From assembly GCA_030684555.1 (NCBI GenBank), contig JAUXVN010000060.1:1-39461 (forward strand): 39,461 nucleotides of DNA, given 5' to 3'. The position numbers were made by a program, and so were the translations under genes. Numbering within the stretch: the first letter of the stretch is position 1; the number at the start of each line of letters is the position of its first letter. Below the pieces are notes generated by a model. It had not been told where the DNA came from, ran no database searches, and saw only the letters and a program-made list of their open reading frames with translations. This document shows positions 18,032-29,442 of the stretch, piece after piece. The stretch comes from Ignavibacteria bacterium. Lineage in GTDB: Bacteria > Bacteroidota > Ignavibacteria > Ignavibacteriales > Ignavibacteriaceae.

Positions 18032-19279
18032 GTGCAAAAAAGAAGAATTGTTATTACAGGTGTTGGTGCTGTTACTCCAATCGGAAATGATGTAACCTCA
18101 TTTTGGAATGGATTATTAGAAGGCAAAAATGGTGTTGATTTAATAACTCATTTTGATACTGAAAAATTTGACACAAAATTTGCTGCTGAAATAAAAAATT
18201 TTGATCCTTCCTTATTTATAGATAAAAAACAACTCAGAAGAATGGATTCATTCACTCAATTTGCAATTTCCTCTGCTGAAATGGCGATGAGCGATTCCGC
18301 TCTAAATTTGGAGAATGTTAACAGAGAAAAATTTGGAGTTATCTACGGAAGTGGTATAGGTGGAATAAAAACTTTTGAAGATCAAAGCCGAAGTTATTAC
18401 TTAGAAAAAAATCCACTCAGAATCAGTCCGTTTTTTATTACAATGATGATAGCAGATATCGTTGCCGGTTATATTTCAATTCGTTTCGGGTTAAAAGGTC
18501 CAAATTATTCCACTACCTCAGCATGCGCAACCGCATCCCATGCAATTGCGGACGCCTTCATAATGATTGAAAGAGGAAATGCAGATTTAATGTTATGCGG
18601 CGGTACAGAAGCAGCGATAACAGAATTATCTATCGGTGGTTTTAATACTATGAGAGCACTTTCAACCTGGAATGATAATTATAAGAAAGCATCTCGTCCC
18701 TTCGATAAAGATAGAAATGGATTTGTCATGGGAGAAGGCTCGGGTTCATTAATTCTCGAAGAACTAGAACACGCAAAAAAACGTGGAGCAAAAATATATG
18801 CTGAAATGAGCGGCATTGGATTAACAGCAGATGCATTTCACATTACAGCTCCTGATCCAAATGGTGATGGTGCGGTTCGTTCCATGAAGGAAGCAATTCG
18901 TGATGCGGGGCTACAACCGGAAGATATCGATTATATTAACGCACACGGTACTTCAACTCAATTGAATGACGTAACAGAAACTAAAGCAATAAAACAAGTT
19001 TTTGGAGAACATGCTTATAAACTTGTTGTAAGTTCAATTAAGTCGATGACAGGGCATCTACTCGGCGCAGCAGGTGCAATTGAAGCTATCGCAACAGTTC
19101 TTGCAATTAAAAATAATATTATTCCACCTACAATAAATCTTGAAAATCCTGATCTGGAATGTGATTTAAACTATTGCCCCCATAATCCTATTCAAACTGA
19201 AGTTAATGCTGCAATAAGTAATACATTTGGTTTTGGTGGTCATAATGCATCTCTCTTATTTAAAAAATACGTAGACTAA
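18032..19279 (+). CDS. fabF: 3-oxoacyl-ACP synthase II (FabF)
   Basis: Elongating condensing enzyme of fatty-acid synthesis. 415 residues starting with GTG. Catalytic C165 (TTSACATASHA), H305 (NAHGTSTQLND), K337 and H342 (SSIKSMTGHLLGAAG). The usual FGFGGHN motif is at the C-terminus. Separated from acpP by 130 bases with a hairpin, and followed by rnc after 2 bases. Confidence 0.97.
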   Translation: MQKRRIVITGVGAVTPIGNDVTSFWNGLLEGKNGVDLITHFDTEKFDTKFAAEIKNFDPSLFIDKKQLRRMDSFTQFAISSAEMAMSDSALNLENVNREKFGVIYGSGIGGIKTFEDQSRSYYLEKNPLRISPFFITMMIADIVAGYISIRFGLKGPNYSTTSACATASHAIADAFIMIERGNADLMLCGGTEAAITELSIGGFNTMRALSTWNDNYKKASRPFDKDRNGFVMGEGSGSLILEELEHAKKRGAKIYAEMSGIGLTADAFHITAPDPNGDGAVRSMKEAIRDAGLQPEDIDYINAHGTSTQLNDVTETKAIKQVFGEHAYKLVVSSIKSMTGHLLGAAGAIEAIATVLAIKNNIIPPTINLENPDLECDLNYCPHNPIQTEVNAAISNTFGFGGHNASLLFKKYVD

Positions 19280-19281
19280 TT

Positions 19282-20034
19282 TTGTTCAAATTCATTTCAC
19301 ATATTTTTGAAAAATTCAGATCAGGAAAAGTCCTATCCAGAAAAAATATTGAAAAACTTGAGGAATTGATTGATCATAAAATAAGTGATCCTCAAATTTT
19401 TATTGAAGCACTAACACACCGTTCATACCTCGATAATCGAAAATTTAAAGTTTCAAACGAAAGACTTGAATTTCTTGGAGATGCAGTTCTTGGTTTTATA
19501 GTTGCCGAAGGGTTGTATCAAATATTTACAGATAAAGATGAAGGATATTTAACAAAGATTAGATCAAATTTTGTTAACCGAAATTCTCTTTACGATGCAG
19601 CAGTGCGGATTGATCTGATTCATTTTGTTTTTGTTAGCAAAGAATTGATGGCAGTTGAAAATCTCGGAATAAAAACTATTCTTGCTGATGCTTTAGAAGC
19701 ACTACTCGGAGCAATTTATCTTTATTGTGGACTTGATACATGTCGTAATTTTATTCTTAAATACATTTTTAATCCCAATATTAAAATGGGAATTCATCTG
19801 ATTGATGAAAATTATAAAAGTCAACTCCTTGAATATGCACAATCTATAAAATTAGAAATTCCCAAATACTTTGTCATTTATGAAGAGGGTCCGGAGCATG
19901 AACGATATTTTACGGTAGAAGTTCGGATAGGTCAACAGTCTTTGGGTGAGGGGAAAGCTCGAAATAAAAAATCTGCCGAACAAGATGCTGCAAAAGCTGC
20001 GCTACAAAATCTTTCAGTCTTAAAAAAATCTTAA
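19282..20034 (+). CDS. rnc: Ribonuclease III
   Basis: Cleaves double-stranded RNA (rRNA precursors, mRNA). 250 residues. The catalytic domain carries ERLEFLGDAVL at 60-70, with metal ligands E60, E63 and D67 and the distal pair D136 and E139. The C-terminal double-stranded RNA-binding domain has GEGKARNKKSAEQDAAKAAL. The TTG start 2 bases after fabF is the only reasonable one, because the fold needs this N-terminus; a short N-terminal extension (about 20 residues) compared with E. coli is common in this group. The fabF-rnc order is conserved. Confidence 0.95.
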   Translation: MFKFISHIFEKFRSGKVLSRKNIEKLEELIDHKISDPQIFIEALTHRSYLDNRKFKVSNERLEFLGDAVLGFIVAEGLYQIFTDKDEGYLTKIRSNFVNRNSLYDAAVRIDLIHFVFVSKELMAVENLGIKTILADALEALLGAIYLYCGLDTCRNFILKYIFNPNIKMGIHLIDENYKSQLLEYAQSIKLEIPKYFVIYEEGPEHERYFTVEVRIGQQSLGEGKARNKKSAEQDAAKAALQNLSVLKKS

Positions 20035-20132
20035 CCTAAATTTTCCTTTTTTAACCGTTAATTATTTCAATTGTAAATCGTACATTTGAGGTAAACTTTT
20101 TTAATAATATTTGGAAAAACATAGTTAATTAT

Positions 20133-23033
20133 ATGAAGAATTTTGATTTTACAGACAAATTTGAAAATCGTCACATCGGTCCAAATGAAGAAGATACCAA
20201 AGCAATGCTTGCTATTATTGGTGTTGAGTCCTTGGATGAATTGATTGATAAAACCGTTCCCGCACAAATCAGATTGAATAAAGAATTAGAGATTGAAACT
20301 CCTATGACTGAATCTCAATTTCTCGATTTTGTACGCTTACAAGCTTCTCAAAATAAAATTGCTAAATCATATATAGGGATGGGTTATTATCCTACAACAA
20401 CTCCTCCTGTAATTCAGAGGACGATCCTTGAAAATCCGGGTTGGTATACACAATATACACCATATCAAGCTGAAATATCGCAAGGTCGGTTGGAAGCATT
20501 AATTAATTATCAAACCATGATTATCGAATTAACCGGTTTAAACATTGCTAATGCTTCTCTGCTCGATGAAGCGACAGCCGCCGCAGAAGCTATGATTATG
20601 CTCCACTCCTATTCAAAAAGTTTGAAGAAAAATAGGAATAAATTTTTTGTTAATAGTGAAGTTTATCCACAAACGTTATCTGTATTAATAACTCGTTCAG
20701 TTCCGTTGGGTATAGAGATAGTTACCGGAAAATATAATGAATTTGAGTTTACAGATGAGTTTTTTGGACTATTGGTTCAATACCCTGCCGGAAAAGGAAA
20801 TATAAATAATTTTACTGATTTCTTTATTCATGCAAAAGAAAAGGAGATATTTACAGTCGTTGCTGCAGACCTGCTTAGTTTAACCCTACTTACTCCTCCC
20901 GGTGAATTTGGTGCCGATATAGCAGTTGGTTCAACTCAACGTTTTGGAGTTCCAATGGGTTATGGCGGACCACACGCTGCATACTTTGCATGTAAAGATG
21001 AGTTTAAGAGAATTATGCCCGGCAGAATTATTGGGGCTTCAATTGATGTAAATGGAAATCTTGCATATCGTATGGCACTACAAACTCGCGAGCAACATAT
21101 TCGAAGAGAAAAAGCTACGAGTAATATTTGTACTGCACAAGTTCTATTAGCTGTGATGGCTGGAATGTATGCAGTTTATCATGGACCTGTTGGACTAAAA
21201 AATATTGCAAACAGAGTTCACAAATTAACTGTACTGTTAGATCAACTGCTGCGAAAATATGGTTATAATCAGATTAATAATTTTTTCTTTGATACATTAC
21301 AATTCGTGATTGATGATTCAAATCTATATAATTCGATAAAGGTTAAGGCAGAAGAAAATCTTATTAATCTGAGATATATAGATGAAAAAACAATTGGTAT
21401 TAGTTTAAATGAAACTGTTTCAATTGAGAATATAATTGAACTCGCTTCGATTTTTGCTTCTTCAAACAATGAAAGTTTTAATCAAAAGGATATTGAAGAA
21501 TTAGCTGAAAATATTTCCGAAAAAATTCCTGCTGATCTTTTAAGAACTACTACGTTTCTTCAACATCCGATATTTAATCAATATCACTCCGAGACAGCAT
21601 TATTGCGCTATACTAAGAAATTAGAGAATAAAGATCTAAGTTTAACCGGTTCAATGATTCCATTGGGATCGTGTACTATGAAACTTAATGCTGCTGCTGA
21701 AATGATGGGTATAAGTTTACCACGTTTTGGAAATATTCATCCATTTGCACCAAAATCTCAAGTGCCCGGATATACCACAATAATTTCAGAATTAGAAAAA
21801 TATCTATCTGAAATCACGGGATTTGCAGGTGTTTCATTGCAGCCAAATTCAGGAGCACAAGGTGAATATGCCGGATTGATGGTAATCAGGCAATACCATG
21901 TTAACCGCAGCGAATCTCATAGAAATATTGTACTTATTCCCTCATCAGCACATGGTACAAATCCGGCGAGTGCAGTAATGGCAGGAATGCAAGTAGTGGT
22001 TGTTAATTGTGATGAACTTGGCAATATTGATGTAAACGACCTAATTAATAAAGCTGAACTTCATAAGGATAATTTGTCTGCATTGATGGTTACTTATCCA
22101 TCAACACATGGTGTTTTTGAAGAGTCGATTAAAGAAATTTGTTCTATCATTCATAAAAATGGTGGACAGGTATATATGGATGGCGCAAATATGAATGCTC
22201 AGGTTGGTTTAACCAGTCCTGCGCTGATAGGTGCTGATGTATGTCATCTTAATCTTCACAAAACTTTTGCTATACCTCATGGAGGCGGCGGTCCGGGAGT
22301 TGGACCTATTTGCGTTGCTGAACATCTGAAATCATTATTGCCCGGTCATCCTGTTGTGAATATTGGTGAAACTGATGCAATAGGAGCAGTCTCAGCCGCA
22401 CAGTATGGAAGTGCTAGTATACTTCTTATTTCTCTCGGATATATTAAAATGCTTGGAGCAAAAGGATTAACCAATTCTACAAAATATGCGATCTTAAATG
22501 CAAACTATATAAAATCGAGACTTGAAGGTTATTATAAGACTTTATATTCCGGTAAAAATGGATTTGTTGCCCATGAAATGATAATTGATATGCATGAGTT
22601 TAAGAGAACTGCAAATATTGAAGTTGAAGATATTGCAAAACGATTGATGGATTACGGATTCCATGCCCCAACAGTTTCATTTCCGGTTCATGGTACTCTA
22701 ATGGTTGAGCCAACAGAATCAGAACCTAAAGCAGAATTAGATCGCTTTTGTGAAGCTATGATTCAAATACGTGAAGAGATTGCTGAAATAGAAAAAGGTG
22801 CAGCCGATAAAATTGATAATGTTTTGAAAAACGCACCTCATACAATGGCTATGGCAATCTCGGAGGATTGGAAACATAATTACTCGCGTGAGAAAGCTGC
22901 TTTTCCTACTCAGTTTACAAAAGACAATAAGTTCTGGCCTACAATTGCTAGAGTAAATAATGCTTATGGTGATCGAAACCTTGTTTGCTCATGCGTTCCG
23001 ATTAATGAATACATTAATGAAGTTGTGATTTAA
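20133..23033 (+). CDS. gcvP: Glycine dehydrogenase (decarboxylating), P protein
   Basis: Pyridoxal-phosphate enzyme of the glycine cleavage system that decarboxylates glycine and passes aminomethyl to the H protein. 966 residues in one chain (the homodimeric fused form, not split GcvPA/PB). N-terminal [14 protein letters not shown] is typical. The PLP lysine is K710 in [18 protein letters not shown]. The other glycine cleavage genes (T, H, L) are not in the window. It ends with a good terminator at 23057. Confidence 0.97.
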   Translation: MKNFDFTDKFENRHIGPNEEDTKAMLAIIGVESLDELIDKTVPAQIRLNKELEIETPMTESQFLDFVRLQASQNKIAKSYIGMGYYPTTTPPVIQRTILENPGWYTQYTPYQAEISQGRLEALINYQTMIIELTGLNIANASLLDEATAAAEAMIMLHSYSKSLKKNRNKFFVNSEVYPQTLSVLITRSVPLGIEIVTGKYNEFEFTDEFFGLLVQYPAGKGNINNFTDFFIHAKEKEIFTVVAADLLSLTLLTPPGEFGADIAVGSTQRFGVPMGYGGPHAAYFACKDEFKRIMPGRIIGASIDVNGNLAYRMALQTREQHIRREKATSNICTAQVLLAVMAGMYAVYHGPVGLKNIANRVHKLTVLLDQLLRKYGYNQINNFFFDTLQFVIDDSNLYNSIKVKAEENLINLRYIDEKTIGISLNETVSIENIIELASIFASSNNESFNQKDIEELAENISEKIPADLLRTTTFLQHPIFNQYHSETALLRYTKKLENKDLSLTGSMIPLGSCTMKLNAAAEMMGISLPRFGNIHPFAPKSQVPGYTTIISELEKYLSEITGFAGVSLQPNSGAQGEYAGLMVIRQYHVNRSESHRNIVLIPSSAHGTNPASAVMAGMQVVVVNCDELGNIDVNDLINKAELHKDNLSALMVTYPSTHGVFEESIKEICSIIHKNGGQVYMDGANMNAQVGLTSPALIGADVCHLNLHKTFAIPHGGGGPGVGPICVAEHLKSLLPGHPVVNIGETDAIGAVSAAQYGSASILLISLGYIKMLGAKGLTNSTKYAILNANYIKSRLEGYYKTLYSGKNGFVAHEMIIDMHEFKRTANIEVEDIAKRLMDYGFHAPTVSFPVHGTLMVEPTESEPKAELDRFCEAMIQIREEIAEIEKGAADKIDNVLKNAPHTMAMAISEDWKHNYSREKAAFPTQFTKDNKFWPTIARVNNAYGDRNLVCSCVPINEYINEVVI

Positions 23034-23056
23034 TTCCAACCATTTTATATTTTAGT

Positions 23057-23097
23057 AAATACCTTCAGTTATTATCTTAACCGAAGGTATTTTTTTT
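23057..23097 (+). terminator. Rho-independent terminator after gcvP
   Basis: aaataccttc pairs with gaaggtattt (10 bases) and the right arm runs into an 8-base T-tract. It lies 24 bases after the gcvP stop. Confidence 0.85.
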
Positions 23098-23138
23098 AGT
23101 TATTATAATGATTTAATAAATTCAATATTGGAGAATTA

Positions 23139-23525
23139 ATGGATGCTTGTTCGATATTAAAGAATTCGAAAACTATTGCTGTTGTAGGCATATCTGATAA
23201 ACCTGAAAGAGATAGTGGTCGAATAGCACTTTTCTTAAAAGAGAAAGGTTATGATGTGGTTGGGGTTCATCCAAATCTTAAAGATGTATTTGGAATAAAA
23301 GTTTATCAAAGTTTAAAAGATATTCCTCATAAAATTGATTTAGTTGATATTTTTTTAAGTTCAGATAAAGTCAATTTAATTGTTGATGATATTATTGCTA
23401 TAAAACCAAAATATTGTTGGTTCCAATTAGGAGTAATAAATAATGAGGCGGCTTCCAAATTAATAGAGAATGAGATTCCGACCATTCAAAATAAATGTGT
23501 AGCAATTGAATATAGATTCTGTTAA
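23139..23525 (+). CDS. CoA-binding domain protein (YccU-like)
   Basis: 128 residues forming one Rossmann CoA-binding domain: VVGISDKPERDSGRIALFL at the start, GYDVVGVHPN in the second strand, and CWFQLGVINNEAA then KCVAIEYR at the end. Relatives bind CoA; role unresolved. Good ribosome binding site (ttggaga). It ends 4 bases before the best ATG of the next gene, so the two are probably co-transcribed. Confidence 0.9.
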   Translation: MDACSILKNSKTIAVVGISDKPERDSGRIALFLKEKGYDVVGVHPNLKDVFGIKVYQSLKDIPHKIDLVDIFLSSDKVNLIVDDIIAIKPKYCWFQLGVINNEAASKLIENEIPTIQNKCVAIEYRFC

Positions 23526-23529
23526 AAAA

Positions 23530-24867
23530 ATGCCCAAAGTACTATTAATCATATCATTAATTATTTTCAATTTGAGTTTCACCAAAGCAGAGAATCTTAG
23601 TATTGATTCGGTTTCTACAGTATTCGTTTCATTACCCGCGACTATTGATTCAATTTTCATTACCGGTGAAACTGAAACTGATTTTGATATAATTGAAAGA
23701 GAGTTAACATTAAAAGTCGGGCAAGAGGTTGATTCATCTCAATTATATTATGATCGGGAAAGGATTTATAGTCTTGGAATTTTTACAAGAGTTAAACTTT
23801 CGGTTATTCGGGTTGATGATAAAAATGTACTACGTATTTTTATTGAAGATAGTTGGAATATATGGCCGATTCCCTATGCTTATCTTCAGGATAATGATTG
23901 GAAAAGATTATCATTCGGACTTGACTTATACTTTCATAATTTCCGCGGAAGAAATGAAAAATTCAGAGTAAAAGGAGGAGCCGGATTTGATCCAATGATC
24001 GGGGTGCAATATTCTATTCCTGATCTATTTAGAAAAGAACAAATCTCACTCGATTTTAGTGTTGAATATAAATCGGTAACAAATAGAAGTTTAAAAGCTG
24101 AAACAATTTACGGCTCTGTTTTCGAACAAAAATTTTTTGGAACATCTCTTATGATAGGGAAGAGGTATAATTTGTTCCACAAATTTTCTACTTATATTGG
24201 ATTTTCATACATCGAAACTCCTATCTATTTTCCTCAAATATCAATTTACGGAGATAGAATTGATAGAATCGGTTATCTCGGTTTTCGGTACACTTACGAT
24301 ACCCGCGATCTCATTCAATTTCCATCAAAAGGAATTTCACTTTTTGCCGATTATCAATTCAAAGGAATTGGTAATAAGGAGATCAATTATAGAATTATGT
24401 TACTCGACTTTCGAAGCTACGAACCTATGATTTATGGCTTTACAACTAAATGGCGTCTATCAACACGACAGACTTTTGGTGATAAAATACCCTATTATGA
24501 TTATTCAATCATCGGTTTTGGTGAAAGGATTAGAGGACATTTTAATAAGAAAAAGGAAGGCGATAATCTATATAAGGGTTCGTTCGAACTTAGTCGCTCT
24601 ATTATTAATAACTGGGACATTAGTTTTGATCTTCCATTAGTTCCAAGAGAATTAACCACTTATAGAGTCGAAATTCATGCACAAATATTTGCGGATGCCG
24701 GTTTTGTTGAGAAGAAAACATATCCGGTAAGTTTACGTGATATTGATAGAGGATTTGGATTCGGTTTCACATTTTTAGTTTTACCGTATAACATTGCACG
24801 AGCTGAACTAGCATTTAATGAATCATTTAAATCGGAGATTATTTTAGTACTTGGAATATCTTTCTAA
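23530..24867 (+). CDS. Outer-membrane POTRA/beta-barrel protein (BamA/TamA superfamily)
   Basis: 445 residues from the ATG at 23530. An upstream TTG at 23506 is possible but would overlap the previous gene and spoil the signal peptide MPKVLLIISLIIFNLSFTKA. Mature residues about 30-100 form one POTRA-like domain (IDSIFITGETETDFDIIERE, then YYDRERIYSLGIFTRVKL). The rest is beta-rich with alternating aromatic strands ending in GISF, the C-terminal aromatic typical of barrel proteins. There is only one POTRA, unlike the five of BamA, so it is not BamA itself. Probably exports or inserts outer-membrane material; specific role unknown. Confidence 0.8.
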   Translation: MPKVLLIISLIIFNLSFTKAENLSIDSVSTVFVSLPATIDSIFITGETETDFDIIERELTLKVGQEVDSSQLYYDRERIYSLGIFTRVKLSVIRVDDKNVLRIFIEDSWNIWPIPYAYLQDNDWKRLSFGLDLYFHNFRGRNEKFRVKGGAGFDPMIGVQYSIPDLFRKEQISLDFSVEYKSVTNRSLKAETIYGSVFEQKFFGTSLMIGKRYNLFHKFSTYIGFSYIETPIYFPQISIYGDRIDRIGYLGFRYTYDTRDLIQFPSKGISLFADYQFKGIGNKEINYRIMLLDFRSYEPMIYGFTTKWRLSTRQTFGDKIPYYDYSIIGFGERIRGHFNKKKEGDNLYKGSFELSRSIINNWDISFDLPLVPRELTTYRVEIHAQIFADAGFVEKKTYPVSLRDIDRGFGFGFTFLVLPYNIARAELAFNESFKSEIILVLGISF

Positions 24868-25537
24868 TTCACAATTGTATTTCTCAACTGAAGTTGATTT
24901 TTCTCTAACCGGGGAAGAAGCACATCACGTTATACGTGTAATGAGACATCGGATTGGAGATAAAATTTTTATTACAAATGGAAAAGGTTTGATTCGTGAA
25001 TCTAAAATAATATCCATTGAAAATAATAGAATTCTAACCGGTGAAGAGAAAAATTTTATTTATGAAAATCAATTAAAACATTTCACATTCTGCATCCCGA
25101 TTCTCAAAAATCCAGATAGATTAAGTTTCGCTATTGAAAAATCTGTAGAGTTGGGAATTACAAATTTCACTTTCTACTTGTCTGGAGTTAGTCTTAAAAA
25201 AGAAATCAAATTAGAACGGTTTTCAAAAATTGGGATTGCTGCGATGAAACAATCTTTAAGGGCTTATTTACCTGATTTTCAAAAAATATCCTCATTGAGT
25301 GATTTAAATTATGAAAACATTTTCTATTTTGATCAAAAAGGTAAAACCGAAATAACCTCTGCAAAGTTTGGGAAGGATAAGTCGACAGTTTTTATTTTTG
25401 GTTCGGAAAGTGGTTTTAGTCAAAAAGAACTAAAGTATTTAGAAAAAATGGAGTGCCTAAAACTTTCTGTGAATCGATTAAGAAGTGAAACTGCCATAGT
25501 TACAGCAGCTTCACTATTATCAATATGTAATCGATAA
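24851..25537 (+). CDS. rsmE: 16S rRNA (uracil-1498-N3) methyltransferase RsmE
   Basis: Methylates U1498 of 16S rRNA with S-adenosylmethionine. 228 residues: an N-terminal PUA-like domain (HHVIRVMRHRIGDKI, NGKG) and a C-terminal SPOUT knot with FGSESGFSQKEL and LRSETAIVTAAS (the family's RTETA motif carries S). A TTG start overlaps the barrel gene by 17 bases; no better start is nearby. Convergent with the acyl-CoA synthetase after 6 bases. Confidence 0.92.
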   Translation: MEYLSNSQLYFSTEVDFSLTGEEAHHVIRVMRHRIGDKIFITNGKGLIRESKIISIENNRILTGEEKNFIYENQLKHFTFCIPILKNPDRLSFAIEKSVELGITNFTFYLSGVSLKKEIKLERFSKIGIAAMKQSLRAYLPDFQKISSLSDLNYENIFYFDQKGKTEITSAKFGKDKSTVFIFGSESGFSQKELKYLEKMECLKLSVNRLRSETAIVTAASLLSICNR

Positions 25538-25543
25538 CCCTTA

Positions 25544-27220
25544 TTAATTAATGTAAAGGTATCTCTTTATTTTTTGTGTTGGTGTTTTTTCAAATTGTTC
25601 AGTTTGTTCAATTACCTTAACAAGTTTTGAAAATGAAGAAACGTTATTATTGACTTCTTCTTTAATAATCGACAAAATATTATTTACTACCTCTTTTTGT
25701 TCTGATTGTGATTTTTTGCTCGTCTCAAAATCTTCATCAATTTTTTCATAATTCAAAAATACTAAAGCAACAAGTTGATTCTCTTTTTTACAAACTAATG
25801 ACTCTAAAATATATTGTGAGCGGTTAACTACAGACTCAATAATCTCGGGATAAATATTTTCACCACTCGGACCAAGAATCATATTTTTAACTCTTCCTTT
25901 GATATACAAATAATTTTCCTTATCAAAGCATCCTAAATCACCTGTATGAAACCATCCATTTTTGTCAATTACTTCACTAGTTTTTTCAGGGTCTTTATAG
26001 TAACCTTTCATCACTACATCACCACGAACAAGAATTTCACCTTCACCTGTTTTTGGATCCGGATTATCAATTATAAGTTCTATTCCGGGAACAGCCGGTC
26101 CAGTTGAAAGAAGCTTTGTGTGATATTGATTAGTTCCGGCAACAAGAGGTGAAGTCTCAGTTAAGCCATAACCGATTGAATAGGGAAAACCAGCTTCCTT
26201 CAAAAATCTCTCAACATCAGATGAAAGAGCAGCACCGCCAATACAGAATAATTCAAGTTTACCGCCAAATGTTTTAAGCAATTTTTTACCGGCTGCTTGA
26301 TTAATCTTCTTCCTTAAAGCTGGTACTTTATAAGCAAGTTTTACAATTTTTCTTTTCTGAATTTCAGGAAGGATTCTCGCCTTATACATCTTTTCAATTA
26401 TCAATGGTACAGATAAAATTAACGTTGGTTTTACTGAAGATAAAGCAGGAAGTAAAACAGCGGCGGTAGGTGGTTTACGTAAATAATAAACTGTAGCCCC
26501 TCCCATAATCGGAATAACTAACCCCAATGTGCACTCGTAAACGTGCGCTAACGGTAATAATGAGATTGAACGATCATTTACATCAAACCGGACAAATTTT
26601 AATGTTGCAAGTGCATCAAAAATAATATTTTTATGAGTCAGCATAACTCCTTTTGAATGTCCCGTTGTTCCGGAAGTATAAATTATTGATGCAACATCAT
26701 CTTCTTTAACTTCATCTGAAACAATCCCGGAAAATTTTAAAACAAGATTTTTAATCTTCTGAAGTTCCTTGCTTCCATCAGCAATTAAATTTTTAAGAGT
26801 ATCTTTTGGTGTGTTCGGTTCGATTAAAGAAAAATCGTCAATGAGAATAAGATCTTTCACTGAAGGGGCTTTTAACTCTTCAATTTTTGTATACAATTTT
26901 TCTGAAACAAAAATAGTTTTAGCTTCGCAATGCTGTAAAATATGATGAATTTCAGATGTGTGAAACTCAGTTAAAACTGGAACAGCTATAGCACCCATTG
27001 AAGTTATAGCAAAATATGCTATTCCCCAGTTTGGTGAATTTTCGCTAAGTATTGCAATTCGATCGCCATGAACAATTCCCCGTGATTTTAGAAAGTTAAC
27101 AAGTTGATCCACTTGTTTTTTGTATGAGGAGAAAGAGATTGGATCGCTATCTACAAAACTGACAGCAGCCTTTTCCCCATACTTAATACTACTTTCTTCT
27201 AACATTGATTTTAGTGTCAT
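25544..27220 (-). CDS. Long-chain acyl-CoA synthetase (AMP-forming)
   Basis: Activates fatty acids with ATP and CoA. 558 residues. ATP/AMP motif YTSGTTGHSKG at 181-191, YGLTETSP in the A5 motif, WFHTGDLGCFD (A7) and KGRVKNMILGPSGENIYPE (A8), then PTQKIKRYLY with the A10 lysine. The GENIYP variant (instead of GEKV) is found in the Bacteroidota-type FadD15/FAA group. Monocistronic, divergent from the orphan gene at 27406. Confidence 0.92.
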   Translation of the reverse strand: MTLKSMLEESSIKYGEKAAVSFVDSDPISFSSYKKQVDQLVNFLKSRGIVHGDRIAILSENSPNWGIAYFAITSMGAIAVPVLTEFHTSEIHHILQHCEAKTIFVSEKLYTKIEELKAPSVKDLILIDDFSLIEPNTPKDTLKNLIADGSKELQKIKNLVLKFSGIVSDEVKEDDVASIIYTSGTTGHSKGVMLTHKNIIFDALATLKFVRFDVNDRSISLLPLAHVYECTLGLVIPIMGGATVYYLRKPPTAAVLLPALSSVKPTLILSVPLIIEKMYKARILPEIQKRKIVKLAYKVPALRKKINQAAGKKLLKTFGGKLELFCIGGAALSSDVERFLKEAGFPYSIGYGLTETSPLVAGTNQYHTKLLSTGPAVPGIELIIDNPDPKTGEGEILVRGDVVMKGYYKDPEKTSEVIDKNGWFHTGDLGCFDKENYLYIKGRVKNMILGPSGENIYPEIIESVVNRSQYILESLVCKKENQLVALVFLNYEKIDEDFETSKKSQSEQKEVVNNILSIIKEEVNNNVSSFSKLVKVIEQTEQFEKTPTQKIKRYLYIN

Positions 27221-27405
27221 ACAAAATCTCCAAATCCATTAATAATAAGAAATAGCTTTAACAAACTTAAGCATTTTTTTATCCAAAGGAATTAAAAAAA
27301 ATGTGTAAGAGGCTATGAAAAATCTTAGTCGCAAGAGTTCTTTCTCTAATGATTCATACTTTTTTATTATCTTTCATATGCATTTAAAATTAAACTGAGA
27401 GTAAA

Positions 27406-27657
27406 ATGGAACCCACACAAAATCTTAATGAAAAATTCCAATTTGAAGACGAGATTAAAATTCTTAATTCAATATATTCCGATATGCTTGAAGCTATTCA
27501 ACATAAACCTAACGATAATGATCTGGAATCTTTAAGGTTGTATGCTGATAACGTTTATGTATTGTTAAATCGTACAGTCTTGAGGGTTCAAGAGATCAAG
27601 AACTCATTGTTATCAGATAAAAAATTATTTTTAGAGACTTATAACCCCCCGGCTTAA
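27406..27657 (+). CDS. Small unknown helical protein
   Basis: 83 residues, acidic and mainly helical, with no signal peptide, membrane segment or cysteines. The leucine/isoleucine spacing from residue 14 to 75 suggests a two-helix bundle or coiled coil. I do not recognise the family. It has a plausible ATG and codon use like its neighbours. 46 bases before glnS, so possibly co-transcribed. Confidence 0.6.
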   Translation: MEPTQNLNEKFQFEDEIKILNSIYSDMLEAIQHKPNDNDLESLRLYADNVYVLLNRTVLRVQEIKNSLLSDKKLFLETYNPPA

Positions 27658-27703
27658 TTTATTTCAATTAGTAATTATTTTATAATAAAAATCAGATATT
27701 AAA

Positions 27704-29392
27704 ATGGAAGAGAATAAAGATTTATCACTCAATAATGACAAAGTAAAAGTTAAAAATTTCATTTATGAAATTATTGAAGATGACCTTAAAACAGACAAAT
27801 GGAACGGAAGAGTTCATACTCGTTTTCCACCTGAGCCAAACGGATATTTGCATATCGGTCATGCAAAATCAATTTGTTTGAATTTCGGTATTGCTGAAAA
27901 TTTTCATGGAAAATTCAATCTTCGATTTGATGATACTAATCCCGAGAAAGAAGAGCAGGAATATGTTGATTCGATTGTTGAGGATGTAAAATGGCTCGGT
28001 GCTGATTTTGAAGATAGAATTTTATATGCATCTGATTATTTCGAACAAATGTACGAGTATGCAATCGAATTGATCAATAAGGGAAAAGCTTATGTTTGCG
28101 ATTTAACTTCTGACGAAATACGAGCAACGAGAGGAACGCTTACTGAACCGGGAAAAGAAAGTCCTTATAGAAATAGAACTATTGATGAAAACCTTCATCT
28201 TTTTGAGAAGATGCGAAACGGTGATTTTGAAAATGGATCAAAAACTTTACGTGCAAAAATTGATATGGGTTCACCAAACTTTAATATGCGTGATCCAATT
28301 ATGTATAGAATAATTCATGCTGAACATCATAGACAAGGGGATAAATGGTGTGTTTATCCAACCTACGACTGGGCGCACGGTTTAGAAGATTCACTCGAAA
28401 GAATTACACATTCAATCTGCACACTCGAATTTGAAAATCATCGTCCATTATATGATTGGTATCTCGATGCACTTGGTATTTATCACCCGCAACAAATAGA
28501 ATTCGCACGACTGAATTTAAGCTATACTGTAATGAGTAAAAGAAAACTTTTGCAGTTGGTGAATGAAAAATTTGTTGATGGTTGGGATGACCCTCGAATG
28601 CCGACAATCTGCGGTTATAGAAGAAGAGGATACACATCCCAAGCTATTCGGAATTTTGCTGAAATTATAGGTGTCGCAAAAAGGGATGCATTAACGGATA
28701 TTTCATTGTTGGAATATGCTATTAGGGAGAATCTTAATAAATCAGCAAATCGTGTTATGGCAGTTCTAAAACCACTAAAAATAGTTTTGACTAATTATAA
28801 AGGCGAAGAAGAACTCGATGCAGTAAATAATCCTGAAGATCCAACAGCAGGTAATAGAAAATTAAAATTTACAAGAGAATTGTACATTGAGCAAACTGAC
28901 TTTATGGAAAATCCTCCAAAAGGATTTTTCAGACTTGTCCCCGGTGGTGAAGTTCGACTTCGTTATGCATACATCATTAGATGTGAAGAAGTAATAAAAG
29001 ATGAGAACGGGGAAGTCATTGAACTTAGGTGTACATACGATCCCGAAACCAAAAGTGGAGCCGCAACCAGTACTAAAAAAGTTAAAGGAACAATTCACTG
29101 GGTCTCTGCTAAATATGGAGTTAACGCAGAAGTTAGATTGTACGACAGATTATTTGTTACTGAAAACCCCGGTAACAAGGATAATTGGTTAGACCTAATT
29201 AACCCAAATTCCCTTGAAATACTAAATGATTCAGTAGTTGAACCATCTGTTGAAGATGCTAAACCCGGAGAGAGATTTCAGTTTGAACGCACAGGTTATT
29301 TTTGTATAGATACAAAATACTCAACAGAAAAAAAGATTGTATTTAATCGTACTGTAACTTTGAAGGATAGCTGGGCGAAAGCAAATAAGTAG
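27704..29392 (+). CDS. glnS: Glutaminyl-tRNA synthetase
   Basis: Charges tRNA-Gln directly, so this organism need not rely on Glu-tRNA-Gln amidation. 562 residues, class I. HIGH motif HIGH at 50-53 in [18 protein letters not shown] motif as VMSKR at 276-280, and a C-terminal anticodon-binding beta-barrel domain. The start ATG is followed by an acidic extension of about 15 residues. Downstream, a REP-like palindrome marks the entry to the accessory island. Confidence 0.97.
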   Translation: MEENKDLSLNNDKVKVKNFIYEIIEDDLKTDKWNGRVHTRFPPEPNGYLHIGHAKSICLNFGIAENFHGKFNLRFDDTNPEKEEQEYVDSIVEDVKWLGADFEDRILYASDYFEQMYEYAIELINKGKAYVCDLTSDEIRATRGTLTEPGKESPYRNRTIDENLHLFEKMRNGDFENGSKTLRAKIDMGSPNFNMRDPIMYRIIHAEHHRQGDKWCVYPTYDWAHGLEDSLERITHSICTLEFENHRPLYDWYLDALGIYHPQQIEFARLNLSYTVMSKRKLLQLVNEKFVDGWDDPRMPTICGYRRRGYTSQAIRNFAEIIGVAKRDALTDISLLEYAIRENLNKSANRVMAVLKPLKIVLTNYKGEEELDAVNNPEDPTAGNRKLKFTRELYIEQTDFMENPPKGFFRLVPGGEVRLRYAYIIRCEEVIKDENGEVIELRCTYDPETKSGAATSTKKVKGTIHWVSAKYGVNAEVRLYDRLFVTENPGNKDNWLDLINPNSLEILNDSVVEPSVEDAKPGERFQFERTGYFCIDTKYSTEKKIVFNRTVTLKDSWAKANK

Positions 29393-29416
29393 TTTTAATG
29401 ATTAGGAATTTCCATG

Positions 29417-29442
29417 GCTGTCGAGAACCACTTCTCGACAGC
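29417..29442. repeat. REP-like palindrome
   Basis: gctgtcgagaa-ccac-ttctcgacagc has perfect 11-base arms and a 4-base loop, 25 bases after glnS. Related copies lie at 34471, 34588 and 35351. It may also help terminate glnS, though no clear T-run follows. Confidence 0.8.

Noticed and set aside
23506-23529. Alternative TTG start for the barrel protein
   Set aside because: It would add eight residues before the signal peptide and overlap the previous gene; the ATG at 23530 gives a clean signal sequence.
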